Assembly: GCA_046590705.1 (NCBI GenBank)
Contig: JBKJUK010000380.1
Coordinates: 1 to 19,634 of the forward strand
Origin: JBKJUK01 sp046590705
GTDB lineage: Bacteria > Acidobacteriota > Thermoanaerobaculia > Gp7-AA8
Reading direction: 5' to 3'
DNA length: 19,634 nucleotides
Of this stretch, positions 1 to 7,133 are shown one piece after another. Both the position numbers and the translations under genes were made by a program. Every line of letters starts with the position of its first letter. Position 1 is the stretch's first letter. The notes under the pieces are model-generated. The model was not told the DNA's origin, did not search any database, and saw only the letters and a list, made by a program, of their open reading frames with translations.

Positions 1-142
1 GATTAGCGCGGTACATCCCTCGCACCCACCCATCCCACCGATAGGATGACGACTCCTCGGCGATCTCGTTTCTTTCTCTCAGTCGCCGCGCAGCGCGGTC
101 CGAGGCTCGGGATGACGATCCGTCGTCGCTCAGCGCGGTCCG
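1..142. repeat. Dispersed-repeat cluster at the left edge, inverted relative to the right edge
   Basis: No gene is seen here. On the minus strand the segment reads as pieces of the repeat family found at 18998-19146 and 19548-19634. Bases 18-36 are the exact reverse complement of the 19-base core (GGGATGGGTGGGTGCGAGG) in those copies. Bases 59-87 are the near-perfect reverse complement of 18998-19025. The 12-mer CAGCGCGGTCCG occurs at 91-102 and 131-142, and its first 11 bases recur inverted inside both right-hand copies. The modular, diverged look suggests old interspersed repeats rather than a mobile gene. Confidence 0.75.
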
Positions 143-148
143 GGCGTT

Positions 149-1051
149 CTAACCGGGAGCTTCGGCGTCATGAACATACGCAGCAAGCGCTTCCTGCCAC
201 GGTCGCAGTGGTGCGAGTCCGAGTCGTTCCGAGTGCTCGCATTGCATCGGAGTCCAGCGCGGGCGCCGGGCCACCCGCACCACTGACTCAGCACTCTTCT
301 CGAGGATCAATTCCTCACTATCCACGGTACTGAGGCCGAGCAGTGCCGCCGCTGACTTTGCGAATTCCGGGTAAGAACATACTCCGGAGTTGTTCACGTG
401 AAATACGCCGTAATCCCCTGCAGAAACAATCTGTGCAATGCGCGGCACCAGGTCGAACACCCAGGTAGCGCTCGCGAAGATACCGCTCAAGGCAATGACC
501 GTTTCGCCCGCGCGCAGCTTGCGAGGAACCGAGGCAAGGAAACTCTCCTTTCCTGCTCCGAAAACCCATGAGGTGCGAACAATCCACGAGCGCGAGCAGG
601 CCGACAGAACGGCCCGTTCACCTTCGAGCTTGGTGTGTCCGTACACATTCACCGGGTGCGCCGGATCGGTCGTCGTATAAGCGACGCCATCGGTGCGCTC
701 TCCTCCGAAAACGTAGTTGCTACTGAGGTGCATGATCGACGCTCCCGCTTTCTCCGCAGCCTCGGCGAGGTATCGCGGCCCGAGCACGTTGATGAGTGCT
801 GCTCCGGCAGGATCGCGCTCGCACTCGTCGACACCAATGACCGCGCAGTTGATGATCAGATCCGGTCTGAGCCTTTTCATCAACGCGGCGACATCGTCTC
901 CGTTCGTTATGTCGAGATCGGCACGCCGCAGTGGATGCAGCTGATGGTTTTCGCCGAGGCTGCCTGTGAGGGCTCGGCCGACCAGGCCGCCGGCCCCGGT
1001 GATGACGATGCGCACGCGCACATTGTAGAACCGTCCAGCGCTCGAACCCAC
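149..1051 (-). CDS. RmlD-like NAD(P)-dependent sugar reductase (dTDP-4-dehydrorhamnose reductase family)
   Basis: A 300-residue extended short-chain dehydrogenase. The Rossmann loop GAGGLVG lies at residues 19-25, a LSSNYVFGG strand at about 109-117 (the family usually has STDYVFDG), the catalytic YGHTK (Tyr137, Lys141) follows, and RTSWVFG is at 159-165. This pattern and length fit RmlD, which reduces dTDP-4-keto-L-rhamnose to dTDP-L-rhamnose in the cytoplasm. No rmlA, rmlB or rmlC is nearby, so the substrate could be another nucleotide sugar. The start is uncertain: the first GTG at 1051 lacks a clear Shine-Dalgarno, and GTG at 1021, just before the first beta strand, is equally possible. 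It lies downstream of the methyltransferase on the same strand but is separated by REP-like palindromes, so it may be a separate unit. Confidence 0.8.
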   Translation of the reverse strand: MGSSAGRFYNVRVRIVITGAGGLVGRALTGSLGENHQLHPLRRADLDITNGDDVAALMKRLRPDLIINCAVIGVDECERDPAGAALINVLGPRYLAEAAEKAGASIMHLSSNYVFGGERTDGVAYTTTDPAHPVNVYGHTKLEGERAVLSACSRSWIVRTSWVFGAGKESFLASVPRKLRAGETVIALSGIFASATWVFDLVPRIAQIVSAGDYGVFHVNNSGVCSYPEFAKSAAALLGLSTVDSEELILEKSAESVVRVARRPRWTPMQCEHSERLGLAPLRPWQEALAAYVHDAEAPG

Positions 1052-1070
1052 CTGATGCGAGCCGTCTGAA

Positions 1071-1093
1071 GCACAGGCAATCCTGCCTGTGGC
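1071..1093. repeat. REP-like palindrome, copy 1
   Basis: The core CACAGGCA-ATCC-TGCCTGTG (1072-1091) is a perfect 8-bp stem with a 4-base loop. The 23 bases 1071-1093 are identical to 1145-1167. It sits just upstream of the RmlD-like gene. No T-tract follows on either strand, so a simple intrinsic terminator is unlikely. Confidence 0.8.
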
Positions 1094-1137
1094 TGGACAA
1101 CCCTGAATTCCGCGGACGACTCACGTCGAGAGCAGAA

Positions 1138-1170
1138 CTGTGTGGCACAGGCAATCCTGCCTGTGGCGCG
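1138..1170 (+). repeat. REP-like palindrome, copy 2 (left arm of an inverted pair)
   Basis: This holds the same 8-bp-stem palindrome (core 1146-1165, loop ATCC) with longer flanks. Over 33 bases it matches the reverse complement of 1245-1277 except at a few positions around the loop. The head-to-head arrangement around a spacer of about 75 bases resembles the BIME arrangement of REP elements. Confidence 0.75.
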
Positions 1171-1244
1171 GAGGAGTGAGTTCAATACGACCGGAACGAG
1201 AATGTTGTTTACCCGAACGAAATCGTCCTTCGAAGTCAGTGCGT

Positions 1245-1277
1245 CGCGCCACAGGCAATCTTGCCTGTGCCACACAG
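1245..1277 (-). repeat. REP-like palindrome, copy 3 (right arm of an inverted pair)
   Basis: The palindrome core is 1250-1269 with loop ATCT, and the flanks are inverted relative to copy 2. It starts only about 7 bases beyond the methyltransferase stop codon on the transcribed strand, so it would fold at the 3' end of that mRNA. It may protect the transcript end or weakly terminate it, although there is no U-tract. Confidence 0.75.
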
Positions 1278-1283
1278 TTAGAG

Positions 1284-1925
1284 TTACCTCTGCTCGATCC
1301 GCTTTTTGACGACCCAGGTGGACATCGAACGCATCCCATGCACGACCACCGTCTTCAGCGGCTCTACCAGTTCTCCGTCGAGGGATTCCGTTGCTGTGAG
1401 CAGCATGGAGTCGTCGACCAGGAACCGATCGCTCCCGTCGGGAAGGTGAAAGCGCCTCCCTTCGATCTTCCGAAGCTGACCATCCAGACCGACTTCCGAT
1501 GCCGTGCGGACGAATAGAGTCCCGCCAGGTCGCAGAACTCTCCACAGACCGCGAAGCATCGCCTGCCAATGACTCTCGTCGCGAGCAAAGTGCAGCACTG
1601 CGCTGCAGATCACGTAGTCGAAGCTGTCGGCCGCAAAGGTCATGGCCTCGATCGGCTCGACGCGAAAATTCTCGGGTGGCGACTGCGGCGAATAGGAAGC
1701 AGCGAGGCCTCTGATCGCTTTGATCGAATTCGAGGACTCGTCCACACCAAAGACTTCGTAGCTGTTCCGAAAAAAGTACACCAGGTTGCGCCCGCCGCCA
1801 CATCCGGCGTCCAGAATCTTCATCTCCGAAGTGATTCGACCTTTCAGCAACTGGTCGAAGAGGTAGATGTCGATCGAACCGAAGGTGTCCTGGAGTTTCT
1901 GAAGATTCATGGCTGCATTGTGCAT
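1284..1925 (-). CDS. Class I SAM-dependent methyltransferase, substrate unknown
   Basis: A 213-residue soluble protein with the class I methyltransferase fold. Motif I ILDAGCGGG is at about residues 37-45, the acidic end of strand 2 is in GVDES, FDYVICSAVLHF matches the motif IV region, and LRPGGTLFVRT matches the post-motif strand of the Methyltransf_11/25 group. The substrate cannot be read from sequence; small molecules, lipids and sugars are all possible. I place the start at ATG 1925 because AGGTG lies 4 bases upstream. ATG 1910 lacks a Shine-Dalgarno, and the open frame extends to 1952. It is on the same strand as ftsZ but about 300 bases downstream, with a hairpin and a palindrome between, so it is probably its own unit. 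Confidence 0.75.
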   Translation of the reverse strand: MHNAAMNLQKLQDTFGSIDIYLFDQLLKGRITSEMKILDAGCGGGRNLVYFFRNSYEVFGVDESSNSIKAIRGLAASYSPQSPPENFRVEPIEAMTFAADSFDYVICSAVLHFARDESHWQAMLRGLWRVLRPGGTLFVRTASEVGLDGQLRKIEGRRFHLPDGSDRFLVDDSMLLTATESLDGELVEPLKTVVVHGMRSMSTWVVKKRIEQR

Positions 1926-2016
1926 CAGACACCTGAAGCGAGCGCGATGCACGCGAGACGCAAAAGCGTATGGGTTGATGCGAATGGTCCGCTACATTTG
2001 TCACCCGCGTTGTCGA

Positions 2017-2031
2017 GTGACACCGTGTCAC
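2017..2031. promoter_or_regulatory. Perfect dyad GTGACAC-C-GTGTCAC, possible operator
   Basis: This is a 15-base perfect inverted repeat with a single central base, about 90 bases upstream of the methyltransferase start. A further TGTCAC half-site lies at 1999-2004. Size and position fit a dimeric transcription-factor site. No regulator is identifiable and no -10/-35 pair is convincing, so this stays a structural observation. Confidence 0.35.
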
Positions 2032-2034
2032 AGA

Positions 2035-2073
2035 GCCGGAGGCCCGGCATCGAAAAGCGCAGGCCGTGTGGCC
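2035..2073. repeat. Dispersed repeat module with GC-rich palindromes
   Basis: The 18-mer GCCGGAGGCCCGGCATCG at 2035-2052 recurs exactly at 19309-19326. In both places a GGCC-GTGW-GGCC palindrome follows (2062-2073 here, within 19333-19352 there). Same order and same strand indicate a two-part dispersed repeat. Confidence 0.65.
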
Positions 2074-2175
2074 CGGGACCATGACGTCTCGAACTCGCCT
2101 TCGGGGCTCGGGAAGGCTACATGGGGCTTCGCTCCTACGTTACAGTGGGCTCTGATCATTCATGGCGAACTGCGA

Positions 2176-2204
2176 GTCAGGGACGCGGCGCGCGCGCCCC
2201 TGAC
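2176..2204 (-). terminator. Strong hairpin downstream of ftsZ, terminator candidate
   Basis: GTCAGGG pairs with CCCTGAC, then one A-C mismatch, then CGCG with CGCG, around a 5-base loop. The structure begins 22 bases after the ftsZ stop. On the transcribed strand it is followed by TCGCAGTTCG, so there is no U-tract. It could be a U-less or Rho-assisted terminator or a 3'-end stabiliser. It marks the natural end of the dcw transcript. Confidence 0.45.
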
Positions 2205-2226
2205 ATTCGGTTGCAGTGGCTTGAAG

Positions 2227-3576
2227 CTAGTCGCTGAGGTTCCGAATGACTGTCGGAATGTCGAGGTCGTTGCCAAAGTCGGTATTGGCCATCGGGCCGA
2301 AGCCAGACGTCCCGTCAGGCCTGCTGAATCCTTTCCGGAAAAATGGAGGATCGTAGATCTCGCCTTCGGCTCCGATTTGCGAGCCAGGCGCAATCTCCTC
2401 CGAGGCTGGCGCAGCGGCCATCGATCTCGAAGAAGACTCCATACCGCGAGACTCCATGCCCCGCGATTCCATGCTGCGTAAATCGACACCGCGCGCCTCC
2501 ATCAACCTCGACTCGAGTCGATCATGATGAACCGTACTGCTGTTGCGGCCTGAAAGCGCCTCTCCGCGCTGATTGAGCAGGCCGCGCGTGGCGGCATCGA
2601 AGCCGGTGGCAATGACGGTCACCTTGATCTCGTCCTTCATGGAGGGATCGATGACCGTACCGAAGATGATGTTGGCCTCGTCGTCGGCCGCTTCCTGAAT
2701 GATCGACGCTGCTTCATGAACCTCGAACAGGGTCATGTCCAGACCGCCGGTTACGTTGATCAGTACGCCCTTGGCACCTTCGATCGAAGCTTCTTCGAGG
2801 AGAGGTGAAGAGATGGCGCGCTGGGCAGCTTCCACCGCGCGATGTTCGCCGGTGGAAACGCCCGTACCCATCAACGCCATGCCCATGCCATGCATGATGG
2901 TCTTGACGTCCGCAAAATCGAGGTTGATCTCACCCGGCACGGTGATGAGATCGGAAATACCCTGCACTGCCTGCCGAAGAATGTCGTCTGCAATCTTGAA
3001 CGCATCACCGAGTGAAGTCCCCCTCTCGACAAAGTTCAACAACCGTTCGTTCGGAATCGTGATGAGTGTGTCGACGGTCTCACGCAGAGCGCGAATTCCC
3101 TGCTCTGCCTGCACCCGCCGGCGCTTCCCTTCAAAGGCAAATGGCTTGGTGACCACCGCGACAGTGAGCGCCCCGAGCTCCGCGGCAAGTGAGGCGATGA
3201 TTGGTGCAGCACCAGTTCCAGTCCCACCACCCATTCCGGTGGTGATGAAGATCATGTCCGCGCCGGCCAGTGACTCGAGAATGCGATCAGCGTCTTCCAG
3301 CGCGGCTTCGCGTCCGACTTCCGGATTCGCGCCTGCACCGAGACCCTTGGTCAGCTTGCTGCCAATCTGCAGACGTGTCGGCGCGAGCGAGTGCTTCATG
3401 GCCTGAAGGTCAGTGTTCGCGACCAGGAACTCGACGCCACCGATGCCCGCCTGAATCATCCGGTTGACTGCATTTCCGCCGCCGCCGCCGACGCCGATTA
3501 CTTTGATTCTTGCTGGCAGCTCGTCCATTGAAATCTTCAACCTGTTGTCTCCCGGTGCTTCATCGAATGTAATCAT
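2227..3576 (-). CDS. ftsZ: Cell division protein FtsZ
   Basis: The bacterial tubulin homologue that polymerises with GTP into the Z-ring at mid-cell. With the ATG at 3576 it has 449 residues. The first nucleotide-binding strand KVIGVGGGGGNAVNRM is at about 25-40, the tubulin signature GGGTGTG at 117-123, the T7 loop NLDFADVKT near 218-226, and the conserved C-terminal peptide LDIPTVIRNLSD at 438-449, which binds FtsA and ZipA-type partners. The linker (about 335-435) is long and contains tandem MESRG-type repeats. The frame is open to a GTG at 3615, but the ATG has AGGGAG eight bases upstream and the extension is a short basic stretch atypical of the family. It follows ftsA closely and is the last dcw gene. 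Confidence 0.97.
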   Translation of the reverse strand: MITFDEAPGDNRLKISMDELPARIKVIGVGGGGGNAVNRMIQAGIGGVEFLVANTDLQAMKHSLAPTRLQIGSKLTKGLGAGANPEVGREAALEDADRILESLAGADMIFITTGMGGGTGTGAAPIIASLAAELGALTVAVVTKPFAFEGKRRRVQAEQGIRALRETVDTLITIPNERLLNFVERGTSLGDAFKIADDILRQAVQGISDLITVPGEINLDFADVKTIMHGMGMALMGTGVSTGEHRAVEAAQRAISSPLLEEASIEGAKGVLINVTGGLDMTLFEVHEAASIIQEAADDEANIIFGTVIDPSMKDEIKVTVIATGFDAATRGLLNQRGEALSGRNSSTVHHDRLESRLMEARGVDLRSMESRGMESRGMESSSRSMAAAPASEEIAPGSQIGAEGEIYDPPFFRKGFSRPDGTSGFGPMANTDFGNDLDIPTVIRNLSD

Positions 3577-3584
3577 CTGGTTGT

Positions 3585-3590
3585 CTCCCT
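3585..3590 (-). promoter_or_regulatory. Shine-Dalgarno deciding the ftsZ start
   Basis: AGGGAG on the minus strand lies 8 bases before the ATG at 3576. This favours that start over the upstream GTG at 3615, which has no comparable purine tract. Confidence 0.6.
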
Positions 3591-3617
3591 GTCGGCGACT
3601 ACGCCTGGAACTCACTT

Positions 3618-4850
3618 CTATCTCTCACTCTGTGCGAACCACGAACGAAACGACTCCGCGACTTTCCCGAGGCCTGTACGCTTCGGTCTGCGCGCGTTGT
3701 TTTTGTGCCGCAGTCCCCACAGAAGCAGGCCTGCCGCCGCGGCCCATTCCGGTGCGTTCACTGTGTCCGAAAGACCGCCGAATCCTTTCGGCAGACCCTT
3801 CCTCGCCTGCTGATCGAAAATCTGCTCGATCATTTCAGTGAAGCCATCCATCTCAGCTCCGCCGCCGACCATGACCACACCGGCGCGGATTTCCTTGTCC
3901 AGTCCGACCTTCTCCAGATCGCGATACACGAGCTTGGCCAGCTCACACGCACGCGGCTCGAGAATGTTGGTGAGCTCATGTTTGGAAAGTATCTTCGGTG
4001 CGCGACCGCCCACAGTAGGAACCTCGATCGGATCATCCTCGGTGACCAGTGACGACAGCACACAGCCGTAGCGTTTCTTGATGCGCTCGGCATCTTCCAT
4101 CGGCGTGCGCAGCACAACCGAGATATCGGAGGTGAAGTGACCTGCTCCGACCGGAAGCACATTGGTGTGGACCACGTTGCCTTCCAGGAACACCGCGTAA
4201 TCGGTAGTCCCTCCGCCGACATCCATGAGCAATACGCCCATCTCCCGCTCGTCCTGGGTGAGCACCGCTTCAGCGGCGGCAAGCTGCTCGAGCACCAGCT
4301 CAGTCACCTCGATGCCGGCCTTGTTCACGCAGGTCAGCACGTTCTGATTGTGGGTGCGGGCACCGGTGACGATATGCACATTGGCTTCGAGGCGCGAGCC
4401 TGTCATTCCAAGAGGATCGTGAATCCCATCCTGCCCGTCGACCACGAACTCACGTGGAATCACATGCAGCAGTTCGAGTTCGTTGGGAACCTTGATCGAC
4501 TTCGAAGCTTCGATCACGCGATCGATGTCTTCCCGTCCGATCTCTTTGTGCTTTCCCATGACCGAAACCACACCGCGGGAGTTCACTGAGCGGATGTGAT
4601 CGCCAGCCACTCCCACATACGCAGATTCGATCTGCACGCCGGACATGACCTCGGCTTCGTCGACCGCTTTCTTCACGGCCTCGATGCCCTGATCGAGGTT
4701 GATGATATTTCCGCGACGAGTACCGCGCATTGGCGCAGTTCCCTTGCCGATGATCTCGAGCTGACCTCTGTCGGTGATTTCTCCGACGAGCACGCACACT
4801 TTCGACGTGCCGATGTCGAGCGCTACGATGTGATTTTCCGGTTTCGGCAT
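3618..4850 (-). CDS. ftsA: Cell division protein FtsA
   Basis: Actin-family ATPase of 410 residues that anchors FtsZ filaments to the inner membrane and recruits later divisome proteins. The phosphate-1 motif ALDIGTSKV is at about 10-18, phosphate-2 DVGGGTTDY at 210-218, and the adenosine motif MVGGGAEMDGF at 327-337. The segment at about 85-160 corresponds to the FtsA-specific 1C (SHS2) domain. The final residues (about 395-407, KVAESFRSWFAQS) form a short amphipathic helix, the expected membrane-targeting sequence. GGGGAG precedes the ATG. It is 23 bases after ftsQ and just before ftsZ, the usual order. Confidence 0.97.
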   Translation of the reverse strand: MPKPENHIVALDIGTSKVCVLVGEITDRGQLEIIGKGTAPMRGTRRGNIINLDQGIEAVKKAVDEAEVMSGVQIESAYVGVAGDHIRSVNSRGVVSVMGKHKEIGREDIDRVIEASKSIKVPNELELLHVIPREFVVDGQDGIHDPLGMTGSRLEANVHIVTGARTHNQNVLTCVNKAGIEVTELVLEQLAAAEAVLTQDEREMGVLLMDVGGGTTDYAVFLEGNVVHTNVLPVGAGHFTSDISVVLRTPMEDAERIKKRYGCVLSSLVTEDDPIEVPTVGGRAPKILSKHELTNILEPRACELAKLVYRDLEKVGLDKEIRAGVVMVGGGAEMDGFTEMIEQIFDQQARKGLPKGFGGLSDTVNAPEWAAAAGLLLWGLRHKNNARRPKRTGLGKVAESFRSWFAQSER

Positions 4851-4873
4851 CGATTCTCCCCTTCCCTTTCCTG

Positions 4874-5713
4874 TCAGTCCGCGATCACGCTGGCCACCAC
4901 TACCGGGGCGACATGCGTAATCAATTCTTTTCTCGGTTTCATGACGATTCGTTTCGCAAAGCGCAGATCGGCGTACTCAATCGACGCTCGCGTCAGATTC
5001 TCCGCCTGATAAATCTGATAAAAACGTCTCCACTTCGAGACCGCATCTTCTTCCTGCATGAACACCGGCGCGCCGATCACCCGGTCGATCACCATCAGGC
5101 CTGCCGGTGCCACCGGAGAAACCTCGGAGATTCGCGAGTACAACGCCGGATCGCTCTTTTTCATGCGGAGAAGGAAGGCCACACATCGTGCGACTTCGCT
5201 TTTGCCCGCACGCGAGATAATGGGAAGCTCTGCGTCGCCAACCGCCAGCGACAACGGCGCGAAGACCACTCCAGCCGCGTCCGCGTAATGGAAGTCGTTG
5301 CCTTTGCGAACGAGTGCGACGGCCTCACGTTCAGTCAGACGAATCAGCAGCGTATCGGGAAGCTTTTTCTCGATGGCTACACTGTCGACCCAGGGCAGTC
5401 GTCGCAGCTCGGTCTGCACGGATTCGATGTTCATCTGAAAAAGATTCGCGCCGCGGAAGCTGCGTGCAACAAGATCGATGTCAGATTGTGAACTGTGCTT
5501 CGCGCCAGTAACCGTTACCTGCCGGACCTCGAATCGTGCGTCGGATTGAGCGTTACGATAGAGCCACAACGAGCTCACCACCACCAGGGCGACCAGCACA
5601 CCATTGCCGACCACAATCAGCATCCGTCGCGCCTGAAGCTGCCGCTTGTTCCTGCGTAACCCGGGAGGGTCGCTGGCACGGAGGAAACGGTCCTGTGTCG
5701 TGGACATGCTCAC
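4874..5713 (-). CDS. ftsQ: Cell division protein FtsQ
   Basis: Bitopic divisome protein of 279 residues linking early and late division proteins through FtsB/FtsL. A basic cytoplasmic tail (RRNKRQLQARR) precedes a transmembrane helix at about 31-52. A POTRA domain follows at about 61-129 (FEVRQVTVTGAKHSS...LPDTLLIRLTEREAVAL), then the FtsQ/DivIB beta domain. The GTG start at 5713 overlaps the murC stop in a GTGA. ATG 5707, two codons in, is an alternative; neither has a strong Shine-Dalgarno, so coupling to murC is likely. murB and ddl, which often lie between murC and ftsQ, are absent. Confidence 0.93.
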   Translation of the reverse strand: MSMSTTQDRFLRASDPPGLRRNKRQLQARRMLIVVGNGVLVALVVVSSLWLYRNAQSDARFEVRQVTVTGAKHSSQSDIDLVARSFRGANLFQMNIESVQTELRRLPWVDSVAIEKKLPDTLLIRLTEREAVALVRKGNDFHYADAAGVVFAPLSLAVGDAELPIISRAGKSEVARCVAFLLRMKKSDPALYSRISEVSPVAPAGLMVIDRVIGAPVFMQEEDAVSKWRRFYQIYQAENLTRASIEYADLRFAKRIVMKPRKELITHVAPVVVASVIAD

Positions 5714-7086
5714 CAGCTCGCACCCACCAACTGAAAGCCGACACGATTCACATCGCCCGCACCCATGGTCAAAAAGAGATCGTTGCTCTTCAGCTCATCG
5801 CGAAAAAAGTGCACGAGCTCAGACTGATTCCAATCGAGCAGCTTCACGTTGAGCGCGCCGGCGGATCGTGCAGCATCCGTAATCATGGCCGAGTTCACGC
5901 CCTCAATCGGCTCTTCACGCGCGGGATACAGCGGCGCCACAAAGGCCTGATCGGCGAGACGCAGCGCTTCCGCGAAATCTTTGAAGAAATCGCGAGTGCG
6001 TGTAAAGAGGTGCGGCTGAAAGAGCGCTACGATCCGGCGGTCCGGAAAGCCGCGTCGCGCCGCTTCGAGCGTGGCACGCACTTCAGTGGGGTGATGGGCG
6101 TAGTCATCGACGACGATGGCGCCACGGTAGTCGCCAAGAATCTGGAATCGTCGCTCTACACCACCGAAACGCGACAACGCCGCAGCGATGGTCTCGAACG
6201 GAATGTCGAGTTCCAATGCGATCGCGATGGCAGCCAGCGAGTTACGAACATTGTGTTCGCCAGGTACATGCAGACTCACCGACCCGAGAAGTTTTCCTCG
6301 GAGCTGCAGTGCGTAGCTGCATCCACCTTCTGAGAACTTCATGTCGGTGGCGCGAAGGTCAGCCTCCGGTCCGGTCCCGTAACGAAGGGCACGTTTCGAT
6401 GACTCGTCCAGCAGCGCCCGCACATTCTCATCGTCGGAACATCCGACCAGCATTCCGTAAAAAGGAACCTTACTGGCGAACTCGGCGAAGGTCCGGCGAA
6501 TGTCGTCGAGATCCTTGTAGCAATCGAGATGATCCGCTTCGATGTTAGTGATCACGGCGTAGGTCGGATGCAGCGTGAGGAACGAGCGGTCGTACTCGTC
6601 GGCCTCGACCACCAGGAAGTCACTCGCTCCAAGCTTGGCGCTCGACTCCAGGTTGCGCAGCACTCCGCCCACAATCAATGTCGGATCGAGCCCGGCCTCT
6701 GCCAGCACGATGGCGGTCATGGCCGAGGTGGTTGTCTTCCCATGTGTCCCAGAGATGGCGATGCCGCGCTTGAGCCGCATCATCTCGCCCAGCATCTCGG
6801 CGCGACGAATGACCGGCACGTGCAGTTCGCGTGCAGCGAGCAACTCGGGATGATCTCTTCGCACCGCAGAAGAAATCACCACCAGGTCGGCATCAGCCGC
6901 ATGTGAGGCGTCGTGGCCGATGGAGACGTTGACTCCGTTTCGGTCAAGCCGGTCAGTGATGGCCGTGCTCTTCGCGTCACATCCGGAGATATGAAAGCCA
7001 TAGGCAGCGAGGATCTCAGCGATCCCGCTCATCCCGATTCCGCCGATGCCGACGAAATGGATATTCTTAATATGGCCGAAATTCAT
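5710..7086 (-). CDS. murC: UDP-N-acetylmuramate--L-alanine ligase MurC
   Basis: Cytoplasmic ATP-dependent ligase adding L-Ala to UDP-MurNAc, the first stem-peptide residue. It has 458 residues, normal for the family. The N-terminal UDP-binding Rossmann motif GIGGIGMSG is at 13-21, the ATP P-loop SGTHGKTTT at 112-120, NIEADHLDCY at 181-190, GEHNVRN at 276-282, and in the C-terminal domain DDYAHHPTE at 327-335 and FQPHLFTRT at 356-364. All mark MurC rather than Mpl. It is 47 AT-rich bases after murG. No Shine-Dalgarno precedes the ATG, which instead overlaps the stop of a 5-codon mini-ORF (7083-7100). Confidence 0.97.
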   Translation of the reverse strand: MNFGHIKNIHFVGIGGIGMSGIAEILAAYGFHISGCDAKSTAITDRLDRNGVNVSIGHDASHAADADLVVISSAVRRDHPELLAARELHVPVIRRAEMLGEMMRLKRGIAISGTHGKTTTSAMTAIVLAEAGLDPTLIVGGVLRNLESSAKLGASDFLVVEADEYDRSFLTLHPTYAVITNIEADHLDCYKDLDDIRRTFAEFASKVPFYGMLVGCSDDENVRALLDESSKRALRYGTGPEADLRATDMKFSEGGCSYALQLRGKLLGSVSLHVPGEHNVRNSLAAIAIALELDIPFETIAAALSRFGGVERRFQILGDYRGAIVVDDYAHHPTEVRATLEAARRGFPDRRIVALFQPHLFTRTRDFFKDFAEALRLADQAFVAPLYPAREEPIEGVNSAMITDAARSAGALNVKLLDWNQSELVHFFRDELKSNDLFLTMGAGDVNRVGFQLVGASW

Positions 7087-7133
7087 AGTTTTTTAGACAT
7101 GATTTAATCGTTAATTTTAAGATCCATCAGGAT
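7087..7133 (-). other. AT-rich murG-murC spacer with two mini-ORFs
   Basis: A 47-base spacer strikingly richer in A/T than its surroundings. On the transcribed strand it holds ATG...TAA at 7127-7104 (MDLKIND) and ATG...TGA at 7100-7083 (MSKKL). The second ends in an ATGA overlap with the murC start. No purine-rich ribosome-binding site is visible. The mini-ORFs may be chance in such composition, or may feed ribosomes to murC. Confidence 0.35.

Noticed and set aside
1071..1277. CRISPR array
   Set aside because: Three palindromic units with unequal spacing and one inverted; no regular repeat-spacer pattern and no cas genes.
2735..3406. Long plus-strand open frame (223 codons) opposite ftsZ
   Set aside because: Antisense shadow of the ftsZ reading frame; Ser/Pro/Arg-rich with no domain or start signal.
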